64,000 nucleotides of DNA, from positions 2,232,001-2,296,000 of the forward strand of contig JAVLRN010000011.1 of assembly GCA_032821775.1 (NCBI GenBank). Direction: 5' to 3'. Below are positions 34,482-45,840 of this stretch, one piece after another. Both the position numbers and the translations under genes were made by a program. This stretch comes from Sanguinoderma infundibulare. Lineage: Eukaryota; Basidiomycota; Agaricomycetes; Polyporales; Polyporaceae. Within the stretch, counting starts at the first letter, position 1. Each line of letters starts with the position of its first letter. The notes under the pieces were generated by a model. It saw only the letters and a program-made list of their open reading frames with translations, was not told the DNA's origin and did not search any database.

Positions 34482-35629
34482 TTAGTACTCCGACAACTTC
34501 CATCTACTTATTTCTTTGCCTATCCGGACATGTAGTTCTTCCGCCTCGAACATGCCCACTTCCCGCCGGACTAGTTCACCACAAAATTTCGCCTGTAGCT
34601 CAGGTACAAGCTGTTGAGGAAAACAAGGTATACTTGGGAACTCGAGCGTGGTAGAAGCCGGCGTTGCTGTATCCTCGAGAGAGGATGGGCGATTCTGCAT
34701 GTCAGGAGTCGATGCGGAAGGTTGTGGCGATCTTTGTGGCATGTCATCTACTGCCGAAGTGGATGTGGATGTCTTGGTACCATCCAGAAGAGCCCAAGCA
34801 ATAGATGCGTGAAAACGCGGGTCCTCGTAGAATTCCTTTTGTCGAATTGCGCGCAGAGCGGGGGTTAAACCTTGGACAAGCGAGTTGAACTACCATATGT
34901 CAGCGGTCAGCCTGAATCACGCTAGTATGACGAGACACTTACATCCTCATGCCCTGCGCCAATCGCCAATGTTAAGAACGTGCGCGTACATTCATCATTC
35001 ACTAACTCGGAGAACGTGGCGAAGGACGCTGTAAACCTGGGACGAGCAGGTAGCCGTCAGCCGAATACATCTCGACTTAAGCAAAGACACGCCCACTTTC
35101 GCGTTGTCCTAGATATTGAGTACACGGCGCGTTTGAATTCCTCACGTTGATGTGCCCTCAGATAAATTGGACGAGTCAAGGAGATGTGCAGCTCGATGAA
35201 CTGGCTGTTCAGGTCGGAGGACGCAAGCTTCGAGTCGACATTCAGGACTTCGGCCTCTTCGAAACAGATAGGGTGCAATGGCGGAACGCGACGTTTTGCG
35301 GTTGCGTATACGCGTGAAAGGAGCCTGTATAGCTTTGATCGCTTGGAGATGATGAGGGGGACGTAGACGTAGGCCGCAAATTGTCCCTCGACGTGAGGCG
35401 TCGTACGTCGTCTGCCTTGATGAAGTGCTGGATCGTCGACAGGAGCCCGAGGCTGGAGGTGATCACCCAGAGCGGGGAGCTTCCTAAGCCACACAGTCAT
35501 TGACAGATCATCAAGGACAGTATGGACAACTACTCACTTCAATTTCTTAGCTGGCGGTTGAGGTACAGGAGACTGAGAACGGTCTTCATCCGAGCTGGGG
35601 TACTCCACCAGGGCTGAAACCCTCTTCAT
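34482..35629 (-). CDS. USB1: U6 snRNA 3'-5' phosphodiesterase USB1 (Mpn1), 2H family
   Basis: Trims the oligo(U) tail of U6 snRNA and leaves a protected 3' end. Start MKRVSALVEYPSSDED at 35629; exon 1 ends about 35538, and exon 2 gives KLPALGDHLQPRAPVDDPAL, GQFAAYVYVPLII and LHISLTRPIYLRAHQ. The two H-x-S/T motifs of the 2H fold are LHISLTR and FHASIAWALLDG, the second in the last exon. After the catalytic core is a Ser/Pro-rich insert (PQRSPQPSASTPDMQNR), then C-terminal EELHVRIGKEISRW, stop at 34484-34482. Introns lie near 35090, 34960 and 34910. The order and both motifs fit USB1; the C-terminal insert is a little long. Confidence 0.88.
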
Positions 35630-37175
35630 CTGACAACACGAGTGGCCGGAGTGCAGGTCTGTGGCTGGTTTGCAAGTACGTACGCTGCGCGAGCTTGGAC
35701 GGAAAATGCCATGGGCGCCACATCCGCCTTCTATAAATGGTAAGTATGTTGGCCGTCCAGCTGTTGGATGGGTGATTCTTGGTACATTGAAGAATACAAA
35801 AGAGTGCGGAATGGAATAGTTAATATTAAATAATGGAGATGGGAACTGTCCGGGGAAAATCTCCGTACATCTACTACTGTACTCGTTGTATCAGAAGGGG
35901 GAAAATTCTTTAGGGAGCTAAGATTATAAGTTATGACGGTGTGATAGCGAAGGTAATGTGGCAAGATGTAACGCCGAAAATACCACTATTGCAGGAATTG
36001 AATCAGAAATAATTGTAAGTAACGCCGCTCATCATTCTGCCAACAAGCACGGCTAGCATAGGGAATGCGTCGTCGTTTCACAGGAGATGCTTGCTCTACC
36101 TCACCGGACTCGGCTTCCCGGTGTTATGATGACATGGTCAGCATTCGAACGAATATGATGGGCCAACATCCACGGAAATACTCACAATTATATGGTGGGA
36201 GAGGAAACGCAGGACATTGAGATCTTCATGGTCCATCGGTGCCTCAGACAGGCTACGTGGGAGGCCCAGGCCGCTGAGGTTCGCAACCATAGTACTGCTG
36301 TATGGCTTCATCCCTTGAAATATCGAAGAGGGCGCAGGCTTGTATGATCGTTTTCATGGCCTCTGCTTCGCTGCATGGTGGCCCTGGGCTAAGAGGTAAT
36401 AAGTGACCGTGTACTTGGATGGAAAATCCTGGAGTAAAGCATTGCTACGTACAAGACTTCCCTCTGTTGGGACTTTGTAGTGTAGATCCACCGAAGCGCG
36501 TTTGGAGTTCCCCCAGCTCTAATCAAGCCTGGGGTCCAATCTAGCTTTGCGACACGATACGGGGGCATGTTCAGTTGTGGATGAAACATTAGGTCCAACC
36601 TCTTAAATACCCGCTGAAGCTTGTAAAGCGTTATCTGTGTCTCCGGCTAAAAGCGACGATTGGGAGACCACTTACAATGTAGTAGACAGCAACAACGTCA
36701 TTCGTGGAGGGTACGACATGTAATACCGTCCCTCGATCTCATTGCTGCCTTTTAATCAAAGCCTTTCAAAAATGGCATCATTCCTCACATCCAAGACAAA
36801 AGGGCACCCACGTTCATTTTGCAAAAAGAGTCTCGGATCTCTTTGAGGCCTTGTTGTCACGCATGCAGAGGCTTTGCGAATGGCTGCTCGGACTCATTGA
36901 AACATCGAGCGGTGGAAATTGTGGTTTGGGTTGGGCGACGTCCCAGTGTGCATTGTGTGCCCAAGCGCTATTCGGCTCGGGTCTGTCACGGTCGGACCTA
37001 ACGACATTGAATGGCTCAATCGGCAGATGGAACGAGGTACAGCACTTACCGCTGGACAGTGATCGCCATGGCGAGCACGGTTATTTATCAGCATTACCTT
37101 GTCTTTATAATAGACTACTTTTCGTGCAATGCATATACAATCGTAGGGTCCGCCACTACATACGGCTGCACGCAT
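35630..37175. other. Intergenic region with unresolved coding-like fragments
   Basis: About 1.55 kb between USB1 and LYS4, both on the minus strand. Two minus-strand pieces look coding-like but could not be joined. One is a 35-codon ATG-led stretch at 36290-36186 that ends exactly at a GTGAGT donor; the other is a 69-codon frame at 36598-36389. No domain is recognisable and no downstream exon in the right phase was found. Confidence 0.35.
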
Positions 37176-39584
37176 CTACCCCTTGATCGACTTGAGCACG
37201 TACCCCTCCAGTCCGCCACAAATCCACAGCTCCTGCACGCTTGCGCCGACCCGCCCGACCCTGTACGTCCTCGTCTCCCCCGTCGGCCAGCGCACCTCCA
37301 CACTGCCCTCGACGACGCGCACGTCCACGGCGTGCCCGCGGTTGACGGTGAGCTCCCCCTCAGTGCCGCCCGCGCCGCGCGTGCCGTCCTTGGCGTACTC
37401 GCTCGTGAGGTCCGCGACGAGCTCGGGCGACTCGATGCACACGAGCCCGTTGTTGATCGCGTTCCGCTTGAAAATGTCCCCAAACGAGCCCGCGATGACA
37501 AGCGGCACGCCCGCCGCCTTGAGCGCCGTCGCCGCCTGCTCGCGCGAGGAGCCCGTGCCGAAGTTGTAGCCAGAGACGAGGATGACGCCATTCTGCACCT
37601 CGGGGGCGGAGGAGGAGTATCGAGACTGCTCAGCGCGGATGGAGGCGACAAGCGCAGCGAAGGACGGGTCGTAGTTCTCCATCACGACCTCGGCTTGGCG
37701 CGCGAGCGTGATGTCGTCCTGGTACGTGTACTTGCCCGGGTAGAGCGCGTCCGTGTTCAGGTTATCCTGCGGTGCGAAGAGTAGAGGCCCAGAGAATGTC
37801 GCGGGGAATCCGTTGAGCACGGGCTCGTCAACAACTGCGCTCGCTGGCGCCGCGGGCTTGTCCTTCGCCGGGTTGGCGATCGAGAACGTGGGCGCACCAG
37901 CGGGAGGGAGGGAAGCCGAGTTGAGGGAGTCGGGGCTTGCGATGTAGCCTTTGATAGCACTCGCAGCAACGACGGCTGGGGAGGCAAGGTATGCCTGCGC
38001 GTTCGGGTGACCCATGCGGCCCTTGTAGTTCCGGTTCGTAGCACTGATGCCTGTCTCGCCCTCTTGGAGTAGACCAACACCGAGACCGATGCAGGGACCA
38101 CAGCCAGCCGGGAGGGGTTTCGCACCAGCCAAAACGAGAGTCTCCCAGTCACCGCGTTTCTCGGCGTCGAGTTGGACCTCTGAGCTGGCGGCTGCGACGT
38201 AGAATTCGACACCATCGGCCACTTTGCGGCCTTTCATGACCGCCGCAGCTGCAGAGATATCGGATGCGCGCGCATTGGTACAGCTGAGGAGGTAGGCCTT
38301 CTGGATCGGGACGCGTTTCGACTCGAGCGCAGGGAGAGGATTAGAGACTTTGACGCTGTTGGGGCCGGAGACGTGGGGAACTAGGGTGGACAGGTCGAGG
38401 ACGAGGTGGGAGGCATAGACAGCGTCTGGGTCCGAACGTAGATTCGCGGCACGGAGGGAATCCAGGCGCGCACGGTTGATCCTGGGGTGTTCTGGGGGAG
38501 GGGGTATGGACGACGAGACTGCAGGATTGGCGAAAGTCCGGAAGTCGAGCCGCTTCAGGGTGCGTTCGTACCATTCGAGCGTGACATCATCCACGGGAAA
38601 CACGCCTGCGAGGGCGCCCCATTCGGTGGTCATGTTGGCGATGGTGAGCCGTTCGTCTACGGAGAGGGCAGAGATGCCATCGCCGGTGAACTCGATGGCG
38701 GCATTGAGGACCTCGTCGTTGTTGAAGTAGCCGCAGAGAGCGACAATGACGTCCTTTCCGGTCACGCCATGGGGGAGACGGCCGTTGAGCTGGACGTTGA
38801 TCATTCGCGGGACCTGCCACCAGGTCTTGCCGGTTGCCCAGAGGGCGGCGGCGTCGGTGCGGACGATGGGAGTGCCGACGCAGCCAATGCCACCATACAT
38901 ATTACTGTGGCTGTCACTGGCGACAGTGAGGGTATGAGGGAAGGCATAACCTTCTTCGACGAGGACCTGATGGCCGATACCACGGCCTGCGGGGTAGAAG
39001 TCAATGGCGTGTTGACGGGCGAAGGCCTCGATAGAGGCGTATTTGGCAAGGTTCTTGGAGGACTTGTTTTGGACATCATGGTCGAGAGTGAAGACAAGCT
39101 GCTTGGGGTTGTGAACGCGGGTTGCACCAATAGACATGAACCTTGGAAAGCAAAGGCAGGTCAGCGAGGATGATCAAGTACTCAGCGGGTGAGCGGGCCA
39201 GGATTCGTGCGGCATGGATGGCAGAAGAGCTTGGGAATACGAGAGTTGGCTGACAGATCTGAGGTGGGAAGCTCGCGTGGAGCATGCGGACTGACAGGGA
39301 TGGATAGCATAGCGGTATTGGAATGCGTGCCAGGAAATGATTGGGGAAAGTGACACTCACTTGGAAATGACTGGACCAGTATTGTCGTGGGTCATGACAT
39401 GCTCCGGACGAATCATGACGTAGTCGCCAGCCTTGACGGCTTTGCCTGGAGGCAAATCAAGAGCATATCGTTGAACGACCTTCTCGATGACCGTTTGCGG
39501 TATGCGCGGTGAAGCAGAGGAGACGGTGGCAAAGGCTCGGAATGGGAGAAAGCCAGTGCGCCGCCATGTCGTGGGTATACGCAT
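37176..39584 (-). CDS. LYS4: Homoaconitase, mitochondrial (lysine biosynthesis)
   Basis: Converts homocitrate/homoaconitate to homoisocitrate in the alpha-aminoadipate lysine pathway. Two exons, 39584-39361 and 39141-37176, phase-consistent, giving 729 residues. The N-terminus (MRIPTTWRRTGFLPFRAFAT) is Arg-rich and fits a mitochondrial transit peptide. Aconitase-family signatures: HVMTHDNTGPVISKF across the intron, FYPAGRGIGHQVLVEEGY, DSHSNMYGG, the 4Fe-4S ligands in LSCTNAR and GCGPCIGLG, and the C-terminal swivel domain GYNFGTGSSREQAATAL. The single intron (219 nt) is unusually long for this region. The start was chosen at the first ATG in frame that gives the transit peptide. Head-to-head with RPL38. 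Confidence 0.95.
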
Positions 39585-39958
39585 CGGCGTCGATGCCAGG
39601 CGCAGAACTCCAGAGCACGAGGAGAGCGTAGCCGGAGCGTAGTACACTAGTGCAACACCAATCGTTCGACGCTGTGTGGACGCAGGTGCGAGTCCGTGTC
39701 CGAGTCAAGCTCAACAACCACTCAAGCTCACCAACTCCCTGTGCGCCAATTGTCCAACGGTCCGGCGTCCCGGACCCTGTCACTAATGAGCCGAATCCGA
39801 TTCGCTCGCATCTGGCCTGGATCTGGAAAGCCCCGAGGGTGGCCGGCAGATTCCGCAACTGTACAGTTCAAGATCCGATCTCAGCCACCCAAGGCAGAGG
39901 CGGGCGCACGAGTGTGGACGACGGCAGCGACAGGGACAGGGACAAGACCAACGCCAAA
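39585..39958. promoter_or_regulatory. Bidirectional promoter region LYS4 / RPL38
   Basis: 374 bp between divergent start codons. One side drives a ribosomal protein gene and the other a lysine-biosynthesis gene, which may couple their regulation. The sequence is CT/AG-rich with several GAGTCC/GTCCGAGTC-like direct repeats near 39,690-39,710; no TATA box is clear. Confidence 0.5.
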
Positions 39959-40405
39959 ATGGTGGGTGAATCGCTGCTAGCTTCGCTCGTAGTCGCCGCG
40001 TATTGAGCATGGTCCGTGTACCCTAGCCCAAGGAGATTCGCGACATCAAGCAATTCATCGACATCGCGCGGAGGAAGGATGCCAAGGGTGCGTGCACTCC
40101 GGTCTCTACCTCCCACTTCCCCCTTTCTGATCCGCGTAACCCACTCTGCAGCGGCGCGCATAAAGAAGATTGCGTCCCGGGTCCCTGGTGGCAAGACAAA
40201 GACCAAGTTCAAGATCCGCTGCTCTCGCTACCTCTACACTCTCTCCCTTGACGACCCTGAGAAGGCCGACAAGCTCCAGCAGAGCTTGCCTCCAGGTGCG
40301 TCCTCTCCCTTTCTACATCTTTTGCACTCGTATTCTCAACCATGCCCAACTGCTCATCCAGGTCTGAACGTCGAGGAGATCAAGGACACGCCAAAAAAGA
40401 AGTAG
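39959..40405 (+). CDS. RPL38: 60S ribosomal protein eL38
   Basis: Small large-subunit ribosomal protein. Exons: 39959-39961 (the ATG alone), 40027-40087, 40152-40295, 40362-40405; phases agree and give 83 residues. Sequence blocks: [68 protein letters not shown] and a lysine-rich end TPKKK. Length and sequence match eL38 throughout. An intron immediately after the start codon is a common arrangement in fungal ribosomal protein genes and often enhances expression. Confidence 0.96.
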
Positions 40406-41085
40406 ACAGCGCTGCGTTTGCGGCTGTTTGACTCGCTCTGCTTTGCCGTCGTCCTTTGCTACCGCGATGGACGCTCAGGCCGTATATATGGGAATGTATG
40501 CTCTACGACGATGACTTATATGCATGCATGGCACCCACTGTGTATTAATTAGCCTACGTTCGCATTCTCTGGATGGTGGTAGATCTTGGCCTTGACAAGT
40601 CATCTGAATATTGCCCATCGTGATCCCTCGCCAGCTGCCTGAACTCCAGTACGCCTTGAACGAAGCCTAGCACCAAATATCAATGAAGGCGTCCGCGGGA
40701 CAACAATCCTACTTGCCAATTCGCCATCTCAGTCGCACTGACCAGTAAAGAGTAAAACCAAAATAGGTTCGTCAAATAGATCTAGAGTCATAGAGACACA
40801 TGGCGGAAATTCCAGCTTTCCTGTCTCCTCCTGCCGGTGGTTGCCTTTCATACAGCCTCTCCAGCCGCCATGCTTTTGCCGGTGCTTTGTCTCCGTAGCC
40901 TCGAGTCTCAACAGCGTCGAACTCGATGGCAGACGGCGTTGGTGTACATGCTTTGCTTGCAGTGCTTGACAAGAACAGGCTGAATGTGACGGCGGCCCGG
41001 TGGTCCGTTACTACAATTTTTGTGGTCAAGTTTGTGTCTTGCAGTCGAGTTGCGGTCGAGTTGCACTCTGCCCAGCTCTGCTCCC
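40406..41085. other. Intergenic, no gene supported
   Basis: 680 bp between the tandem genes RPL38 and UTP7. It should contain the RPL38 3' UTR and the UTP7 promoter. No repeat, RNA gene or conserved open frame was recognised. Confidence 0.45.
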
Positions 41086-43196
41086 ATGGACTCGCTCATC
41101 GCAAAAGCCGACGCCATCAGGCCGCTGTCCAAGAGGCGAAGGACAGATCCTGGAAACAACCAACCGAAAGCTGGCCCTTCCAAAAAGCCCGCCAATGACC
41201 CAACCGTCGCCTCCGTCGCTCAACACACCTCCCTTCCCCGCTCCCTCCGGCCATCTTCTCCCCCGCCAGAAGAAGCCAAGAAGTATTCTCATATACAAAA
41301 CAAGAAGCTCAGAACAGAGCTCACTCGACAGTCCTCCCAGAATGCTCGCTCCAAAAGACTCGTCAAGGATGCAGACCTCCTCCTCACCGAGCAGGCCGGT
41401 CTCATGCAGCTCGAAGGCGAGATGGACAAAACCTGGAGGGTCGCTCAGGACGAGATCGCCCTTTCCGCCGGACAACAAGCAGCGCAGGGCCGGCAGGAGT
41501 GGAAACTAGATGGGGGTCCTTACCGCACCAGGTATACGCGCAATGGAAGGTTCGCATCCTTTTCTCTTTCTTCACTCTTCCCGCTCTTACAACCCCACAA
41601 AGACACCTCGCTGTTGTTGGCAAGACTGGTCATGTTGCTACCTTTGACTGGCAAGCGGGCACCATTCATGCCGAGCTGCACCTCCGCGAAACATGTCGAG
41701 ACATCTCGTTCGTACTCATCCTACCATTTCCCCAACATGCCCTAACCTATCTCCTAGCTTTCTCCAGGATCACTCGCACTTTGCCGTAGCTCAGAACAAG
41801 TATGTTTTCATCTACGATCGCGACGGCGTTGAACTTCACAAGCTCAAGTCTCATATCGAGCCCACCCGACTCGAATTTCTTCCCTACCACTGGCTTCTTG
41901 TGTCTGTGGTCCGTACCCATCTCCTCGGTCTTCATGATCCATTGATTGATATGAACGTCCTACAGGGTAACGCCGGTTACCTCAAATACCAGGATACCTC
42001 AACAGGCCAGCTCGTCGTAGAGCACCGTACCAAGCTCGGCGCATGTCACACCATGTGCCAAAACCCCCACAACGCCGTCATCCACCTCGGACACCAGAAC
42101 GGTACGGTCACCCTCTGGACTCCCAACCTCCCCCACCCTGCCGTTCGCCTTCTCGCACATCTCGGACCAGTCGCAAGTGTCTCCGTAGACCCGAGCACCG
42201 GTGGCAGGTACATGGCGACTGCCGGTCAAGATGGTACGGTCAAGGTATGGGATTGCCGGAATTGGAAGGGTGCCGTCAGGACATGGAATGCAAGAGGCGG
42301 AAGTGCAGTCCTCGACTGGAGTCAGAGAGGGGCTCTGGGTGTTGCCACCGGTGGCAGCGTTAACGTATGTTTCCCCTCCCCAACGTTCGTGCTGCAAGAT
42401 AATTTATGATTGTTCGACAGGTTTACACCAAGCCTGCCATTCAGGCCCCCTTCGCGGCAGTCGTCGCCCCGCCTCTGTACCTCACCCATCCAATCTCGCA
42501 TCGACCCCTCTTCTCGCTCCGCTTCTCTCCCTTCCAAGACGTTCTCACCATCGGTCACGCTGCTGGGGTGTCCGGCATCCTCGTTCCCGGTGCCGGCGAG
42601 CCCAACTTCGACAGCTCGGAGGCTGATCCGTTCGAAAACAAGAAGGCGCGCCGCGAGCGCGAGGTCAAGACCCTCCTTGACAAGATCCAACCCGACGCGA
42701 TCGCACTCGACCCTGACTTCGTTGGGTCACTGGCACCCTCACCGAAGCTCAGCACCGCTGTGGATGGGCTCCACGATATTCCGTACGCGCGGTTGCCGAG
42801 ACATGAGCGGCTAAAAGCTTCGGGAAAGGCGGATGAAACCGAGGTCGGCGACGAGGATTATAGCGCTGCTGAGGACGGAGAAGAGAAGGCGGAGGGCAGG
42901 AAGGGGATGAGTAAGGCGGAGAAGGAGAAAAGGAAGATGCGAGGGACGAACAAGAGCTTGAAGAGGTATTTGCGGAAGCAGCGCAAAAACGTCATTGACC
43001 CTCGAGCGGTATGTCTATATTGTTCTGCCATCGTCTTGCGAGAGTTTGACCTGGGGCTGGCCGCTCGGCGCAGGTTGCGGTTCGGTCGAAGCTGGAGAGG
43101 GAGAGAGAGGAGCGGCGAAAGGCCGACGCTATCGCGAGCGGTGCAGAAGAGCCTCGCAAGCCTTCGGCATTGGATCGGTTCAAGCGGCCTAATTAG
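41086..43196 (+). CDS. UTP7: U3 snoRNP / SSU processome protein Utp7 (WDR46), WD40
   Basis: Nucleolar WD40 protein needed for 18S rRNA maturation in the small-subunit processome. Start MDSLIAKADAIRPLSKRRR at 41086. Then a helical N-terminal region (RSKRLVKDADLLLTEQAGLM, MDKTWRVAQDEI), WD repeats: HLAVVGKTGHVATFDWQAGT, HFAVAQNKYVFIYDRDGVE, HNAVIHLGHQNGTVTLWTPN, ASVSVDPSTGGRYMATAGQD followed by VKVWD, and LDWSQRGALGVATGGSVNVY, then FSPFQDVLTIGHAAGVSGIL. The C-terminal domain has NFDSSEADPFENKKARRERE, LLDKIQPDAIALDP and a Lys/Arg-rich tail. The last exon is read as VAVRSKLERERE ... ALDRFKRPN, stop at 43196. About 580 residues, matching Utp7/WDR46. Short introns fall near 41,555, 41,705, 41,910, 42,370 and 43,010. 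Confidence 0.92.
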
Positions 43197-43594
43197 GTCT
43201 ATTAGTCGTCGACTTCGCAATGCTTCAGCAACATATCATTACACTTCAACCATCTCCATGTCTGCGTGCTTTGATTCAGTTTCATTTTCCGGATTTCTAA
43301 CCAGTGTCTTGAGATATCGACCTTACCTTAAATCGAATGTCAAGGACTTTCGACATTGACGAAATCCTAAGCCTCTTTTGTTCACTACTGCGTGCCGCGC
43401 AGCAAAATCACTCGGGAGTTGGGAAGCAAGCCATCTACGTTTCCGAAAGCGTCTTGAGCAACCAGTACACGAGGTTTGGGGACTCATCCGGAGCAGCCAC
43501 TGGGAGTAGCAAGAGACGATGCTCTAGCATTGTACAAATGGATTAATATTCGTCTACTTCAGTACTCTACCTCTCGAACGGCCACTGCCCGCAC
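43197..43594. other. Convergent intergenic spacer
   Basis: About 400 bp between the stops of UTP7 (+) and CCT8 (-), containing both 3' UTRs. Nothing else is evident. Confidence 0.5.
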
Positions 43595-45677
43595 CTAATC
43601 CTCATCCCAGTTGCCTGCCTGCTGCGGTATCTTGGGCCCGCCCGCAGGCCTGCTCACGATGATCGAGTCCACGCTGAGCACGGATGTCGCAGCCTCGGTC
43701 GCGAGCTTAATCGCCCACTGCTTCGCGGCGAGCGAGTCCAGGATCTGGTGCTTCGTTGCTGACAGCGTGCCATCCACCTCAGCCTGCCACGGTCGTTAGC
43801 TGCGAATGACATTGAGGACGAGGAAAAGCGAAAGAAAAACCCACCTCAACGTCAACACCCCAAACCGCGCCTTCCGAGCCCTCGTGTTTGGCATAGAGCC
43901 TGCTCACGACCTCGTTCCCCTCTGCGCCGCCAAGCGCGTTCTCGGCCAACGTCCTCGGCACCACTTCCAACGCCTGGGCCCACCGCCTTACTGCATGCTG
44001 AGAGAGACCCTTCAGCCCATTTCCGTACGCCTCCACGCGCTTGGCCAACTCCAGCTCCGTCGCACCCGCTCCAGGGACCAAGCGCGGGTCCTTGATCAAC
44101 GCCTTGATGACGTTCACGCCGTCGTCCACTGCGCGCTCGAGATCGTCCAGCCGGTTCTGTGTCGCGCCGCGAAGCACAATCGTCGCCGTCCGCGTCTTCT
44201 CTGAGCCCCCAGCGGGGTCATATTCAGGGTCGCCTTCGACAAGTTGGCGGAGGACGGTGACGCGATCGCCGCCGATTTCAATCGTCTCGAACACGTCGAC
44301 GAAGCCCGCCTCCTCGGCGGTAGGCGCACCGACACGGGCGAGAGGCGTGGCGTTGACGACACGGCAGAGGCGGCGGAGTTCGAACTTGGACAGCACCTTG
44401 AGGACAGCGACGCCCATGCGGTTGAGATAGTGCATCGCGAGCTCGCCCACGGCGGAGCCTGCGATGACGACTTTTACGCCGGAATCAGCGATCTCTTGGA
44501 ACATCTGCCGCCATGCCATGTCAGCAATAATCGCGGTGGTCGCGATGGGGATAGGGGCCGACCTTTTCGAGCTGCATCTCTTCACCGCGGGTGAAGTTAA
44601 GCATCTCCTCTGCGCTCTTGAGCAGTACCGTGCCCTTGGTCTCCGTCTGGGCAATGTCTAGCGCAGTGGTGAAGATGGCGACCTTCGCTTTCTTCACCTT
44701 TTTGATAATGCCTGCATATCCGTTGTAAGTTGTAAGTAGTGTACACGATCATCGGATCTACGGAGCGCACCTTCTGGCTCCCTGCCGAAGACCATGCCGC
44801 GGACAACAGTGCTCCCAGCAAGGGTTCCACCCATGATCTTTACGACGCGCACATTGTCGACATTGAAGTTTTTGGGATTTGGGGGCATGACGACTAATGA
44901 GGCCTCTGCAACGAGGCTGGCAAGCTGGTCCTCATAGCCATACTGCTTGGAAGCGATTGCAGGCTGGAGTGCGGTAGCAAGGGAGGATTGGGTGAAGGGG
45001 GAGGGTAGTGATGACGTTGAGAGGTCTGCGTAAGGTGGTCTGAAGAAGCGATCAGAGAGTATGTTTATAAGTACATACTTTCAAGTTCTGCAAGAGCCTT
45101 GACGGACGCGAGCTCGTAGCCCTTGATGATTTCGCTGGGGTGAAGGCCCATGATTAGGAGATTTTCGGCCTTTTTGAGCATTTCTCCTGCGAGGATGATG
45201 ACGCTGTTGGTGGCATCGCCCATCTGTGTGGAATAAAGTGTTTAGCTTAAGCACGCCTTTGCGAGGACAGAGCACGAAACTCACCTCGGCCTCTTGAGCC
45301 TGGGAGGCCATAACGAGGAGTTTGGCAGCGGGATGGACGACTTCAATTTCGCGGATTATTGTTGCAGCATCGGAGGTGACGAATAGCTTGCCCAGATGGT
45401 TGATCACAAGCTTATTCCGGCCTGACAAGTAGGGTGTGAGAGGCATTGTGTGCCTCATAAGACCACAGACACGCACCATTCGGTCCAAAGCTCGTCCTGA
45501 CCAAATCTGAGAGCTCTGCTACCGCCTGGATGTTGCGCAGAACGGCGTCTTCAAGCCCGGAGAGATGCTGGATGAGGCGTCGGATTCGCGCTCGAGGCGG
45601 AATGGAGACCAGAGACTGACCTTGTAGCCCTCCTTGAAAAGCTGGAGATTCTGCGCCTTTGGAACCTTGAGAGCCAT
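43595..45677 (-). CDS. CCT8: T-complex protein 1 subunit theta (CCT8)
   Basis: Subunit of the cytosolic group II chaperonin that folds actin and tubulin. Start MALKVPKAQNLQLFKEGYK at 45677. Following blocks: LRNIQAVAELSDLVRTSFGPN joined to GRNKLVINHLGKLFVTSDAA, EIEVVHPAAKLLVMASQAQE, MGDATNSVIILAGEM, LIMGLHPSEIIKGYELA, NVDNVRVVKIMGGTLAGS, GVKVVIAGSAVGELAMHYLN, NATPLARVGAPT, DPRLVPGAGATELELAKRV, LENALGG-like, and the C-terminus LAAKQWAIKLATEAATSVL ending NWDED at 43595. The nucleotide-binding GDGT-type motif reads GDATN here. About 550 residues in roughly nine exons. Promoter shared head-to-head with YIF1. Confidence 0.94.
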
Positions 45678-45840
45678 CGAACGAGCAGGAAGGAGGTCGT
45701 CTGGAATCGGTGTCAAGCAACGAGTCCAAGAGTACTTAGCTCGACAATATTTGCCAATGCATCTCCTCAAATTACCATCTCCACGGGCGCTACCTCCCAC
45801 GGACCGTCGGACCGGGTCTTCCACCTCACTCTGGCACACG
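45678..45840. promoter_or_regulatory. Bidirectional promoter region CCT8 / YIF1
   Basis: Only 163 bp (268 bp if YIF1 starts at 45946) separate the divergent start codons, so the regulatory DNA of both genes is very compact. A short imperfect repeat of GAGTCCGAGTTC type lies just downstream, within 45860-45895. Confidence 0.5.

Noticed and set aside
35986..36135. Minus-strand peptide resembling the start of a Zn2Cys6 transcription factor (basic KRRRIPYASRAC)
   Set aside because: A stop lies three codons after the ATG, and only one cysteine is present where six are needed; no continuation was found.
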